A stretch of 64,000 nt of DNA from Lachnospiraceae bacterium (GTDB lineage: Bacteria; Bacillota; Clostridia; Lachnospirales; Lachnospiraceae). The position numbers were made by a program, and so were the translations under genes. Positions 9,008 to 17,736 of the stretch are shown here, one piece after another. How positions within the stretch are numbered: the first letter of the stretch is position 1; each line of letters opens with the position of its first letter. The notes under the pieces are model-generated. The model had not been told where the DNA came from. It worked only from the letters and a program-made list of their open reading frames with translations, and did no database searches. Location: assembly GCA_017460885.1 (NCBI GenBank), contig JAFUAB010000018.1, positions 119,931 through 183,930 on the forward strand, given 5' to 3'.

Positions 9008-9736
9008 ATGGACAGGGACAATTACGAGGTGATCGACCGTTTCGAGGGAAGCGAGTATAATCCGAATATCGAGATAGTATTAAAGAAATATGACGACAGA
9101 CCTATCAAGGCACTTTTTGTAAACGAAGTCTGTCAGTCAGGAATGTGGCTTGACCCTATGGTAAGGGGCGAGGCTACGCTGCATTATTCCAGAAGATTAA
9201 GGGAATGTGTTCATATCTATTTTGATGAGAAGAAGCCGAAGAATATGCTGGTCATAGGCGGTGCGGGTTTTGAGATAGCCAAGTATCTGCTCAGAGATTA
9301 TCCTACGGCCCGGCTTACGGTAGTCGAGATCGACCCGGTAATGTTAGAGGCTGCCAAAGCACATTTTTATCTGGATGAGATGATGGAATTCGGCAGGCTG
9401 ACGGTTATAAATGACGATGGCTTCAACTTCATGGAGGAAACAGATGAGATCTTTGATCTCGTGGTCAATGATGCTTTCCTGGGAGGTATAAAGGCGGATA
9501 CCAATATGCTCACGGATCTGGCGGCGGAGGCAGTTCACAGGATCCTGAGTGATGATGGGCTCTACGTGATCAACCTGATCGCTGCCCTTGAGGGATCGGA
9601 TTCTTTTACGTTCCTGATGGAAAGGGATATGCTGCTGAGGTATTACGATGCTATCCGCGTTTATCCCACTTATCCGGACATGGAGGCTGATAAACACCAG
9701 AATCTTATAGTGGCTGCCTTTGAAAAGAAGGTATAA
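9008..9736 (+). CDS. spermidine-synthase-like methyltransferase fold
   Basis: A 242-residue protein with a class I nucleotide-cofactor fold. MLVIGGAGFEIAKYL near residue 80 is the glycine loop, LTVVEIDPVMLEAAKAHF follows as the acidic strand-2 end, and FDLVVNDAFLGG is strand 4. The order and N-terminal part (SGMWLDPMVRGEATLHYS) match the spermidine synthase family. In true enzymes the strand-4 motif is D-x-x-D-P; here it reads LVVNDAF, so polyamine synthesis is not certain and a related transferase is possible. It lies alone between a surface-protein gene and module B, behind AAGGA. Confidence 0.75.
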   Translation: MDRDNYEVIDRFEGSEYNPNIEIVLKKYDDRPIKALFVNEVCQSGMWLDPMVRGEATLHYSRRLRECVHIYFDEKKPKNMLVIGGAGFEIAKYLLRDYPTARLTVVEIDPVMLEAAKAHFYLDEMMEFGRLTVINDDGFNFMEETDEIFDLVVNDAFLGGIKADTNMLTDLAAEAVHRILSDDGLYVINLIAALEGSDSFTFLMERDMLLRYYDAIRVYPTYPDMEADKHQNLIVAAFEKKV

Positions 9737-9816
9737 GGATTATTCATTTACAGAAGTGAACACATCCCTTGTTATCCGTGATGGCAGGGGAACTCATATA
9801 GTATGAAAGGGAACAT

Positions 9817-10263
9817 ATGGAAGCACATCTTTTAAACAATTACGAAGACAGGGAAATGATCAGCGAGATCTTTCCCGATGAGGTCAGAAAACGTTCAACC
9901 GAATTTTTCGTGGCGACGGATCCTTTTTATGGGGTCTGCGGAGCGGCATCGCTCGGATTCGAGGAGGATACCCTGATAATCCAGTATCTTTTTGTTCCCG
10001 AGGAGTATCGCAGAAAAGGAGCCGCTACAGCGATCTTTGACGATATATCCGGGCGCCTTTCGGGACTGACGGATTTCTTTATGGAGGCATATTTTGATGC
10101 CGGATATGGATCGGATCTCGCCAGATTCTTTATGAGCAGGCCCGACTTTATAGTAGAGGATTACGGTGATTACTGTACGGTTCACTGGCTTTTTGTCTCC
10201 AAGGAGGATATCGGTTGTAAACAGGACTTGACGACTCCGGAGGTGGCCGCCACGCAGGGGTAA
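9817..10263 (+). CDS. GNAT acetyltransferase, module B
   Basis: A 148-residue single-domain GNAT protein behind AAAGGGA. Motif A is visible: a strand LIIQYLFVPEEY followed by the acetyl-CoA loop RRKGAA near residues 67-72 and a helix (TAIFDDISGRLS). The C-terminal part (FFMSRPDFIVEDYGDYCTVHW) is the usual last pair of strands. It lies 134 bases upstream of the 782-residue papain-like protein. Its substrate is unknown. Similar GNAT-fold proteins precede the large proteins of modules C, D and E, which suggests that it modifies or escorts its neighbour. Confidence 0.75.
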   Translation: MEAHLLNNYEDREMISEIFPDEVRKRSTEFFVATDPFYGVCGAASLGFEEDTLIIQYLFVPEEYRRKGAATAIFDDISGRLSGLTDFFMEAYFDAGYGSDLARFFMSRPDFIVEDYGDYCTVHWLFVSKEDIGCKQDLTTPEVAATQG

Positions 10264-10282
10264 GGCAAGACTGATCGATCCG

Positions 10283-10308
10283 GGGAAATGCTTTCATCAG
10301 CGTTTTCT
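10283..10308 (+). repeat. REP-like palindrome, degenerate copy
   Basis: GGGAAATGCT, then a TTCATC loop, then AGCGTTTTC. It is a mismatched copy of the palindrome at 48082-48105 (GGAAACGCT / AGCGTTTCC). It lies between the GNAT gene and the papain-like gene of module B. Confidence 0.5.
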
Positions 10309-10397
10309 AAACTGATCGTTCCGGTGATACTGATGATAATGATGATGAAGAGTGGGGGCATCTGACGGGATGCCGGTATACAGGAGGATTAGAGAGT

Positions 10398-12746
10398 ATG
10401 TCACAGCAGGAGTATAAAAACGGAGAATTGCTGTACCAGGAGCGTGTTGACCTGAAGAAGCAGATGGAAGGTCACATCCGGATGAACAAAGAGGAGGGAG
10501 AGCTCATCCTTGCCACCAAAAAGGAAGATCCGAATATGCCCGATCCCGAACAGCAGAAGAAGGATTTTCAGGTCAAAAATCTGGATAACCTCATGCGCAA
10601 AAAGAAAAAAGTTGCCATGAACAAAAAGCTCCTGGCGAAGGTATATAATCCCACTGTTTTTAAGCCTCTTAGCATATACGGTACTCCCGTGGGAGAGACG
10701 AAAACAAAAGGCGGTACACCGACTCCCGCATATCAGGAGACCAAGAAGGAGTTCCTTAAGAGCGGATCCAGGGTAGTTAACGAGATCGCCCGCAAGAATA
10801 TCGAGACAAACAAAAAAATAGCCCGGGACGCCAAAAACGACAGTGAGATAGTTTCTCTTATCATGGAGGAGCTTGAACATGCTTCCTCTCTTAAGCTTAA
10901 GCATATGCTGGCTGCCAATACCGACAAAGCGTCGGAGGATTATATCAGACACTGTGTGACACTGGATAAGCTGGTGAAGGCCAAGGCTGCCTGCCTGGAG
11001 CGTATCAAGGACGAGAAGCAGCAGAAGGCTGCCCTGAGCAAGATACAGACCCTGATAGACGAAGAGGTGATCAGGATACAGAACACCGCATCCAAAGCCG
11101 GCAAGGCCAAAAAGAAGAAGACTGTCAAAAATGTGACGACGATAGTCCAACAAGAGGAGACTGTCATTGAAAAGGATCCGATAAAGAAGGAAGAGCAGGT
11201 CGTTAAAAAGGAAGAGGTCGTCAAAAAAGAAGAGATCGTCAAAGAAGAGGTCGACAAAAAAGAAGAGGTCGTCAAAAAGGAAGAGGTCGTTAAAAAGGAA
11301 GAAAAGGTCGTCAGAAAAGAAGAGACCCTCGATACAGTCAAGGTCGGCACCAATAAAGTCATTCAAAAGCATGTTGACCGTCCTGAGATGATAAATGTTA
11401 ATAATCAGCAGGGCGTTTTGGATATTATTTATTTTTCGTACAATAAAGTTGATTATACCATCGTCAAGCGCAAGCCGAAGGATCTGAAGGAGGCTCTGGA
11501 ACTGCGCGGACAGATCACCAGAAATTTTGATGTTGTTAACGGAGCAATTCCCGATAATCTTGTGGAAATATATGCATATTATCAGGATTTTGTCGATCGG
11601 TTTGCCGAGACTCAGGATATAGTGTTTGATCAGAAGGTCATAACACCGGTACAGGCTGAAGATCTGGATTTTGAAACAGTGGTTTCACTCAGGAACAGGA
11701 TCACCGACGGCGGTCTGCTCTATTCCGATCTGAAAGGTCAGGCCAGGACAACCTACGATTATTATGACAACATCGTAAAGCGGCTTATAAAGGGCGAATA
11801 TCATGATGTTGTGCAGCATCAGAAGAGACAGCTGCCGAAATACAGCGTCAGACTGAATACAAACCTTGGCGGTAATAATGGTTTGTACGAAAAACAGGCT
11901 CTCGGCTCCAATGACTGCTGGTCATGCGCCGGAGCGGGGCTGTTTAATCAGTTTGTTGCGAATGATGCTAATTTCAGCAAGCTTAAGACCGATCAGAAGA
12001 AATTCCGTGCCTTCAAACCGGATCTGCAGACTTATGAGGATATGGGACTTGATAATGAAACATATTTAAAGCTGAAGCAGGATGTAGAGAGTTTTACGGT
12101 AAATAATAAGAATCAGAACAGATCGGGTTCTCCAATGGGTAATCCGTATATGCTTGCGGATTTCTTTCTCCGGAAGTTCTCGCAATCCCGTTCCCACAAG
12201 AACACTGCCGTGCGCAAGATGGTCCTTCAGCCGGGTCGTGCATACAAGTTTGCTAACGGTATTGCGAACAGCAACGGCGGTATCGGACAGGATGTAAACG
12301 CGATCCATAACCTGACTGTTAAGTTTATGGATACGGTATACAGGGCGCTTAGCGACGGAAGTGCTCTTACCCTGCTGTCAGGTTTGCATTACTACACCAT
12401 CGTGGGCATCGATGAGGGAGAGCTTATTGTGCACAATTCCATGAGTGAGGATCCCAAGACTACTCACAGACTGAGTATTTCAAGTGTGATGCGTGCTTAT
12501 GACGGAGCCGGAAATGTCGAACTAACCTGGTTCGAGAAGATCAATGATCCCAAGCAGATCATCGATCAGTACAAGAACATCGGTTATGATCCGAATACCC
12601 GCAAGTTCACATCCAGGAAGCGCAACTTCTCCGAAAATATAGCCCAGAAGAATGGTGTAGGTGCCTGGAAGGAACGCGACGAAAAAGAGGACGATATCTC
12701 CGGCCTGGTCGCTGACGGCATCTACCTCCCCCAGCAGCTGGCATGA
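10398..12746 (+). CDS. large protein with papain-like cysteine-protease fold
   Basis: A 782-residue protein behind AGGAGG, with no signal peptide or membrane segment. Residues 1-260 are helical and charged. About 265-311 is a tandem repeat of KKEEVV-type hexapeptides (18-base DNA repeats near 11190-11330). The C-terminal part looks like a papain-fold hydrolase: Cys507 in NDCWSCAGAGLFNQF, His664 in SGLHYYTIVGID and Asn680 in LIVHNS, in the order and spacing of C39-like and papain-like enzymes. Catalysis is inferred, not proven. The start MSQQEYK resembles MSQQEEH of the 1099-residue protein at 17737, which suggests a shared targeting or GNAT-recognition end. A GNAT gene precedes it and a membrane SH3-like protein follows. 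Confidence 0.65.
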   Translation: MSQQEYKNGELLYQERVDLKKQMEGHIRMNKEEGELILATKKEDPNMPDPEQQKKDFQVKNLDNLMRKKKKVAMNKKLLAKVYNPTVFKPLSIYGTPVGETKTKGGTPTPAYQETKKEFLKSGSRVVNEIARKNIETNKKIARDAKNDSEIVSLIMEELEHASSLKLKHMLAANTDKASEDYIRHCVTLDKLVKAKAACLERIKDEKQQKAALSKIQTLIDEEVIRIQNTASKAGKAKKKKTVKNVTTIVQQEETVIEKDPIKKEEQVVKKEEVVKKEEIVKEEVDKKEEVVKKEEVVKKEEKVVRKEETLDTVKVGTNKVIQKHVDRPEMINVNNQQGVLDIIYFSYNKVDYTIVKRKPKDLKEALELRGQITRNFDVVNGAIPDNLVEIYAYYQDFVDRFAETQDIVFDQKVITPVQAEDLDFETVVSLRNRITDGGLLYSDLKGQARTTYDYYDNIVKRLIKGEYHDVVQHQKRQLPKYSVRLNTNLGGNNGLYEKQALGSNDCWSCAGAGLFNQFVANDANFSKLKTDQKKFRAFKPDLQTYEDMGLDNETYLKLKQDVESFTVNNKNQNRSGSPMGNPYMLADFFLRKFSQSRSHKNTAVRKMVLQPGRAYKFANGIANSNGGIGQDVNAIHNLTVKFMDTVYRALSDGSALTLLSGLHYYTIVGIDEGELIVHNSMSEDPKTTHRLSISSVMRAYDGAGNVELTWFEKINDPKQIIDQYKNIGYDPNTRKFTSRKRNFSENIAQKNGVGAWKERDEKEDDISGLVADGIYLPQQLA

Positions 12747-12825
12747 CACCCGGGGACGGAGTCACGGTGTCATTTTGCCACCGGGGTGACACTCGGGGAC
12801 GGAGTCACGGTGTCATTTTGCCACC
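12744..12825 (+). repeat. two tandem GGGGACGG repeats overlapping a stop codon
   Basis: Two 39-base copies (12744-12782 and 12787-12825, period 43) differing at one base (TGACACC versus TGACACT). Each begins TGACAC-CGGGGACGGAGTC and ends GGTGTCATTTTGCC. TGACACC and GGTGTCA can pair as a stem followed by TTTT, so the repeat may work as a terminator. The first copy starts exactly at the TGA stop of the papain-like gene. A third copy starts 8 bases after the stop of the kinase-like gene at 47963. Confidence 0.75.
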
Positions 12826-12830
12826 GCGAT

Positions 12831-13101
12831 GGTTCTGCCGACACATTTGTTCGATGCAAACCGAATATATAATCCCGGTAACACGCTACCGATTTTCTAA
12901 ATCAGAAAACTCATCCTCTTGATCCGTAGCACGAAACCGCAAACGCGCTACGCTTGAACGGTGCGGTTTCGTAGCACGTATCTGCGACGATTCGTTACTG
13001 ATTTAACGAAAATCGAGCTGATCGTTACCGTGATCATATATTCGGCCTGCATCTACGATAAAGATGGATTGGTGTGTCACCGGATCGGTTCTGCCGATAC
13101 A
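12831..13101 (+). repeat. long imperfect hairpin element flanked by 15-base direct repeats
   Basis: This fills most of the 380-base gap before 13127. Two arms of about 90 bases (12854-12941 and 12962-13052) are imperfect reverse complements around a 20-base centre; the inner ends ACGAAACCGCA (12931-12941) and TGCGGTTTCGT (12962-12972) are perfect. Outside the arms, GGTTCTGCCGAYACA occurs at 12831-12845 and 13087-13101 (14 of 15 identical), like a target duplication or an element end. No protein is encoded. It looks like a MITE or a structured repeat. Confidence 0.65.
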
Positions 13102-13126
13102 AATAATAAAAAGAAGGAAAGCAACT

Positions 13127-14020
13127 ATGGACAAAGAAAACAAAGAATACAAACCCTTTCCGATGTTTTTCGGATTGATAGCTTCGTTTTACATCTTCAT
13201 CACGATGGTGGTGCTCTTTCTGGTAGGAAGCATGGGCTCGGATTTCGGCAAAAAAGGACTTGCCCTGTTTTCATCGGAAGAACCTTCTGAAATAACGGAG
13301 CTCAAAGCAGAAGCACCCGATGAGGAAGCCGATGCCGGATCTGAGATCATAGGTTTTCAGGCGGAGGAAGATTATGCATCCGACTCTGCAATCGGGGGGA
13401 CAGATACTATCGGTACGGCTGATGCAGGTGCTGCGGCAGAAGTGACAGCCTCAGGAACCGAAACAGCGGTTACTCCGACAACGGCTGCAGACGCAACAGC
13501 AGATACATCTGCGACAGCGCAGACAACTGAAACCGGGACTGATTCGGCGCTTACCACGGACACCGAGAGTGAACCGATTGCCCAGACCAAATATTATTCC
13601 TTTACCATTAATACTCAGGGCACCACATTGAATCTCCGTGAAGAGCCTTCGCAGGATGCCGGAGTTGTAGCCAAGCTTGCCAGGACGGCCACAGGTTATG
13701 TCATTACTCCGGGCAATGAATGGACGCAGGTTGTAATGCCCACAGGAGTCACCGGATTCTGCGCTACCGAATTTCTGACAATCACAGAAATACGCGAAGA
13801 GGATTTTCCCGAGAACTTCCGCTCCATGATCGAGGCTCCCGGAGAGGAGATCACGGCAGATCAGTATACAACTCTGCTTATCGATGGCGCGACGGAAACT
13901 GCTGCAGATACGGCTGATGCGGCCACCGCAGATACAACTGCAACCGATGCGACATCAACCGATGCGACCGCCGCAGGCACAGCCTCAGCTGCAACCGATG
14001 CGACCGCCGCAGGCTTCTAA
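13127..14020 (+). CDS. membrane-anchored SH3b-like protein, module B
   Basis: A 297-residue protein. I choose ATG 13127 behind AAGGAAA; starts upstream would run into repeat DNA. One membrane segment (FFGLIASFYIFITMVVLFLV, about residues 11-30) is followed by an acidic, Ala/Thr-rich linker. A domain at about 155-225 carries the bacterial SH3 pattern LNLREEPSQDAGVVAKL. The last 50 residues are Ala/Thr/Asp repeats (TDATAAG units). It is a paralogue of the protein at 3253: same order, similar domain and similar tail (FPENFRSM versus YPAELLKL). Orientation is probably C-terminus outside. It may anchor or receive the large module protein upstream. Confidence 0.7.
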   Translation: MDKENKEYKPFPMFFGLIASFYIFITMVVLFLVGSMGSDFGKKGLALFSSEEPSEITELKAEAPDEEADAGSEIIGFQAEEDYASDSAIGGTDTIGTADAGAAAEVTASGTETAVTPTTAADATADTSATAQTTETGTDSALTTDTESEPIAQTKYYSFTINTQGTTLNLREEPSQDAGVVAKLARTATGYVITPGNEWTQVVMPTGVTGFCATEFLTITEIREEDFPENFRSMIEAPGEEITADQYTTLLIDGATETAADTADAATADTTATDATSTDATAAGTASAATDATAAGF

Positions 14021-14046
14021 GGAAATGCTGATTAATTAAACCTTTC
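14019..14046 (+). repeat. REP-like repeat, degenerate copy
   Basis: AAGGAAATGCTGATTAATTA followed by AACCTTTC, directly at the stop of the SH3-like gene. It shares GGAAATGCT with the copies at 10283, 16735 and 48082, but the right arm is degenerate. Confidence 0.4.
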
Positions 14047-14206
14047 TTAGAAACTGTAGCGAATTAACATAGTCATTTCGCTTGCCTGCTTTCCCGATAT
14101 CTGCATCAGAAAGCCTCGCCGTAGCCTGCTACGGCTACGTTTTCTTCTTTGATATCGAAAAAGCATCCTGCGTGAAATGATTAAGTAATTCTGCTACAGT
14201 TCCTTA
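14047..14206 (+). repeat. TTAGGAACTGT-family hairpin element
   Basis: Ends TTAGAAACTGTAGC (14047-14060) and GCTACAGTTCCTTA (14193-14206) are inverted. The arms of about 75 bases are imperfectly complementary, with further matches such as TCATTTCG with TGAAATGA and CGATATC with GATATCG, around a centre near 14125 (GTAGCCTGCTACGGCTAC). It codes for no protein and lies directly upstream of the copA promoter. It is the same family as 43030-43191, with different interior sequence. Confidence 0.7.
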
Positions 14207-14209
14207 GAC

Positions 14210-14239
14210 TTGAAGTATACGGGCAAAAAGTAGTATATT
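14210..14239 (+). promoter_or_regulatory. candidate copA promoter
   Basis: TTGAAG (14210-14215) and TATATT (14234-14239) are 18 bases apart, a plausible sigma-A promoter 33 bases before the copA start. No clear CopY or CsoR operator was recognised. Confidence 0.5.
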
Positions 14240-14272
14240 ATACAGAACAAACAAGTTAGAAGAGGTTAACTC

Positions 14273-16597
14273 ATGGATCAGTATAATGTAAAAGGAATGA
14301 GCTGCGCCGCGTGTCAGGCCAGAGTGGAAAAGGCAGTGTCAAAGGTACCCGGAGTGGAAAGCTGTGCAGTCAGTCTGCTCACCAATTCCATGGGGGTAGA
14401 GGGGACTGCGGATCCCGCGACGATCATTAAGGCGGTAAAGGACGCCGGATATAAAGCCAGTCTTAAGAAAAACCAGGGAAACAGAAAGGCATCCGCATCA
14501 GCTGCGATGGGAAGCTCTGCAGAATCCGGATCAATGAGCGTAAGTGAGGCAGTGTACTCCGCCGACGAGGATCCCCTCGCAGATACGGAAACTCCCGTTA
14601 TCCGAGGCAGACTGATCGCATCCCTGGTTCTGCTCATACCGCTTATGTATGTTTCAATGGGGCATATGATGTGGAACTGGCCGATTCCGGCTTTTCTTGT
14701 GGACAACCACATCGCGATGGGACTCTATGAGCTTCTGCTCGCCGCCGGTGTTATGGTCATCAATCAGAAGTTTTTTGTCAGCGGCTTCAACGGACTGATA
14801 CACCGGGCACCGAATATGGATACTCTTGTCGCCATGGGATCGGCGGCATCTTTTATATACAGCGTCTATGCCCTTTTTGCCATGACGATCGCTGATAAGG
14901 CCGGCGATTCTGCTCGTGTAGCGGAGCTGATGGATGAGTTCTATTTTGAATCGGCAGCCATGATCCTGTCGCTTATCACTGTGGGCAAGCTTCTGGAATC
15001 AATCTCCAAAGGCCGTACTACCAACGCACTCAAAGAGCTGATGAAGCTGGCACCGAAGACAGCACTGCTCATAGAGGATGGCGTCCAAAAGGAGGTTCCC
15101 ATCGATCAGGTCAAAGTCCATGACTGGTTTGCGGTACGCCCCGGCAGCAGCATTCCGGTAGACGGGATTGTAGTGGAGGGCAGCAGCGCGGTAAACGAAT
15201 CAGCGCTTACCGGTGAGAGCATCCCCGTGGATAAGACCGTCGGTGATACTGTTTCGTCTGCGACGATAAACGAAAACGGTTATCTGATCTGCGAGGCGAC
15301 CCGCGTGGGAGAGGATACAACTCTTTCACAGATAATCAAAATGGTCAGCGATGCGGCGGCGACCAAGGCACCCATAGCAAAGATCGCCGATAAGGTCTCG
15401 GGAATTTTTGTACCTGCTGTTATAGGAATAGCTATTGTGACATTTGTTATATGGCTGCTGGTTGGACGTGAACTCGGCTTTTCTTTGGCAAGAGCGATAT
15501 CCGTGCTTGTTATCAGCTGTCCATGTGCTCTGGGGCTTGCCACTCCTGTGGCTATCATGGTGGGCAACGGAGTCGGTGCCAGAAACGGCATACTTTTTAA
15601 GACTGCGGTCTCTCTGGAGGAAACCGGCAAGGTGAGCACCGTAGTGCTGGACAAGACCGGAACCGTTACAAAAGGTGAACCGAAGGTGCGCGGGGTATAT
15701 CCGTCAGCCGGCATCAGCGAAAAGGAGCTTATGGATACAGCGTATCTGCTGGAAAGCCGCTCCGAGCATCCGCTGGCAAAGGCTGTTGTGGAGTACTTCA
15801 AGGAGAGTTCTTCAAACAATACAGGCTCCGGTGATATCACCGATTTCGAAGCTCTTTCCGGAAATGGTCTCTGTGCCAGATCGCACGGAACCGAGATTCT
15901 CGGCGGCAACCGTGAACTCATATCCTCCAGGGTCACAGTTGATGAGGAAAGCCTTTCGCTGGCAGACGGGCTTGCAGAAAAAGGCGAGACCCCGCTGTTT
16001 TTTGCATCGGGTGACAGATCCCTCGGGATCATTTCTGTGGCTGATGTGATAAAGGATGATTCTGCCGCTGCGATCAGCTCATTACGTGACATGGGTCTTA
16101 AAGTAGTCATGCTTACCGGAGATAATGAGAAAACCGCCTCCGCAATAGCTGCCGAAGCGGGAGTGGACAAGGTGATAGCCGGAGTTAAGCCTGACGGAAA
16201 GGAAGCCGTCATCGCCGATCTGCAGAAAACCGGCAAGGTTGCAATGGTCGGCGACGGCATCAATGACGCACCGGCACTGACGCGTGCGGACATTGGTATC
16301 GCCATCGGAGCAGGCAATGATGTGGCGATCGACGCCGCTGACGTGGTTCTGATGAAAAGCAGTCTGAGGGATGTTGTAGCTGCCGTCAAACTCAGCCGCG
16401 CAACACTTCGAAATATACACCAAAACCTCTTTTGGGCATTCTTCTATAATGTTGTCGGCATTCCGCTGGCTGCCGGAGCATACATACATGCCTTCGGATG
16501 GACATTAAATCCCATGTTCGGTGCCGCAGCCATGAGCCTGTCGAGCTTTTGTGTGGTGACCAATGCACTCAGACTCAATCTGGTGAAGTTGGACTGA
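14273..16597 (+). CDS. copA: copper-exporting P1B-type ATPase
   Basis: A 774-residue inner-membrane pump that exports Cu(I). One N-terminal heavy-metal domain carries GMSCAAC (Cys11 and Cys14). A spacer rich in Ser/Ala leads to eight membrane segments. The metal-site motif CPC (Cys416-Pro417-Cys418) sits in CPCALGLATP, the phosphorylated Asp460 in DKTGTVTKGE, the actuator loop in SALTGES, and the hinge in GDGINDAPAL. Length and order fit Gram-positive CopA. It has its own promoter behind a hairpin repeat and no copper chaperone or repressor gene beside it. Silver may also be a substrate, as is common in the family. Confidence 0.93.
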   Translation: MDQYNVKGMSCAACQARVEKAVSKVPGVESCAVSLLTNSMGVEGTADPATIIKAVKDAGYKASLKKNQGNRKASASAAMGSSAESGSMSVSEAVYSADEDPLADTETPVIRGRLIASLVLLIPLMYVSMGHMMWNWPIPAFLVDNHIAMGLYELLLAAGVMVINQKFFVSGFNGLIHRAPNMDTLVAMGSAASFIYSVYALFAMTIADKAGDSARVAELMDEFYFESAAMILSLITVGKLLESISKGRTTNALKELMKLAPKTALLIEDGVQKEVPIDQVKVHDWFAVRPGSSIPVDGIVVEGSSAVNESALTGESIPVDKTVGDTVSSATINENGYLICEATRVGEDTTLSQIIKMVSDAAATKAPIAKIADKVSGIFVPAVIGIAIVTFVIWLLVGRELGFSLARAISVLVISCPCALGLATPVAIMVGNGVGARNGILFKTAVSLEETGKVSTVVLDKTGTVTKGEPKVRGVYPSAGISEKELMDTAYLLESRSEHPLAKAVVEYFKESSSNNTGSGDITDFEALSGNGLCARSHGTEILGGNRELISSRVTVDEESLSLADGLAEKGETPLFFASGDRSLGIISVADVIKDDSAAAISSLRDMGLKVVMLTGDNEKTASAIAAEAGVDKVIAGVKPDGKEAVIADLQKTGKVAMVGDGINDAPALTRADIGIAIGAGNDVAIDAADVVLMKSSLRDVVAAVKLSRATLRNIHQNLFWAFFYNVVGIPLAAGAYIHAFGWTLNPMFGAAAMSLSSFCVVTNALRLNLVKLD

Positions 16598-16734
16598 TGG
16601 CATTTGCGTCACCAGAACAATGATGAGGAAGAACCCGGATTCAAGGTTGAGAGAACGGGAGCCGGTTCCATGTCAATATGATGGATATTGATGGTATGAT
16701 GAAGAATATAAAGGCAAAGCAGGGTAAGGAACCT

Positions 16735-16763
16735 GAGGAAATGCTTGATTGATCAACATTTCC
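16735..16763 (+). repeat. REP-like palindrome
   Basis: GGAAATG, then a CTTGATTGATCAA loop, then CATTTCC: a perfect 7-base inverted pair inside GAGGAAATGCTTGATTGATC. It lies 29 bases before the module C GNAT gene, and related copies lie before or after other genes of the window. Confidence 0.5.
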
Positions 16764-16791
16764 ACGAAAAGGATTAAAGGAGTGTTTGTTT

Positions 16792-17673
16792 ATGACAGCA
16801 ACAATTATCGATGAGAGCAATATCAGTGCCTTTATCCCCGGCTTCGAGGGAGAGATCGGGGACGATGATCTTTTTATCGGTGTTTATGACGAGGAATCCG
16901 ACACCGCAGTAGGTGCCATGGCTGTATCCCGCGTTTCCGATACGGAGGCGGAGATCCGGGACGTATTTGTGAGTGAGGATTACCGTGATCAGGGTGCCGG
17001 CTCCGAGATGATTGCCTATTTGCAGGATTTTGCCTATGATGCCGGGATCGAGGCGCTGCTGTGTATTCACGAACGTGAATATGATGGAGATCCTGTATCC
17101 AGATTTCTGGAAAGGAACGGGTTTGCCGAAAACGAAGATGTCACAACGGGTGTATATTCCACAACGGTCGGCGAGCTGATGGAGCTTGATTTTACAAAGG
17201 TGGCTATCAGGGTGAACGAACTGGCCGACAGCCTCGGAGTCAGGGTCAGATCCCTTGACAAGGTTGATGATGATTTCTGGAAGACTATGGAAGAGCAGTG
17301 GGGCGAGGTGCCGGAGCTGTCGGATGACGCGTTGTTTTTCACCGGGGTAAAGGACAGACTTGTCCCGGAATACAGCTTTGCCGCCATCGATCCCGAGGGA
17401 GTGGTGGGAGTGCTTGCGGTTTCACGCGAGGATGAAGACTACAGACTCGAGGGGCTCCGTGTCCGCGGTGAGCATGCCAACGATATGAGCTACCTGCTGA
17501 TGAAAAAGGCCATCGGTACCGCTAAGGACAATATCGATGCGGACGCCCGCGTGCTGGTCAGCCCAATGACAAAGGAGTCAATGGAGCTGATGGAGTACGT
17601 TACCGAAGGCAACTATATCATGGAGCGCGAGAACGTGCTCTATGTCTGGGAAGCCGAAGAACCGATATCGTAA
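16792..17673 (+). CDS. double-GNAT protein, module C
   Basis: A 293-residue protein starting at ATG 16792 behind AAGGAG. The first GNAT domain (residues 1-125) has a good motif A: IRDVFVSEDY, then the acetyl-CoA loop RDQGAG and a helix. The second half (about 140-293) repeats the GNAT layout (EYSFAAIDPEGVVGVLAVS, then RLEGLRVRGEHANDMSYLL) without a canonical loop. One active and one degenerate half is typical of bidomain GNATs. The gene ends 63 bases before the 1099-residue kinase-like protein, so the two are probably co-transcribed. Substrate unknown; the neighbour is the obvious candidate by position. Confidence 0.78.
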   Translation: MTATIIDESNISAFIPGFEGEIGDDDLFIGVYDEESDTAVGAMAVSRVSDTEAEIRDVFVSEDYRDQGAGSEMIAYLQDFAYDAGIEALLCIHEREYDGDPVSRFLERNGFAENEDVTTGVYSTTVGELMELDFTKVAIRVNELADSLGVRVRSLDKVDDDFWKTMEEQWGEVPELSDDALFFTGVKDRLVPEYSFAAIDPEGVVGVLAVSREDEDYRLEGLRVRGEHANDMSYLLMKKAIGTAKDNIDADARVLVSPMTKESMELMEYVTEGNYIMERENVLYVWEAEEPIS

Positions 17674-17736
17674 CGACGTCAACACGTTTTGTGTCACCGT
17701 CCCGGCGACACACCGGCAGCACAGAAAGGAGAAGAT

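Noticed and set aside
9008-9736. Confirmed spermidine synthase speE
   Set aside because: The fold matches but the catalytic strand-4 motif differs and no polyamine genes are adjacent, so no gene symbol was given.
12744-12825. Tandem repeats as a CRISPR array
   Set aside because: Only two copies with a 4-base spacer and no cas genes.
15280-16389. Minus-strand open frame of 369 codons
   Set aside because: Antisense to copA and Ser/Thr/Ala-rich in the way of shadow frames.
16620-16752. Two very short frames (about 23-24 codons) after copA
   Set aside because: No convincing ribosome site, no known small-protein pattern, and the second runs into a REP-like palindrome.
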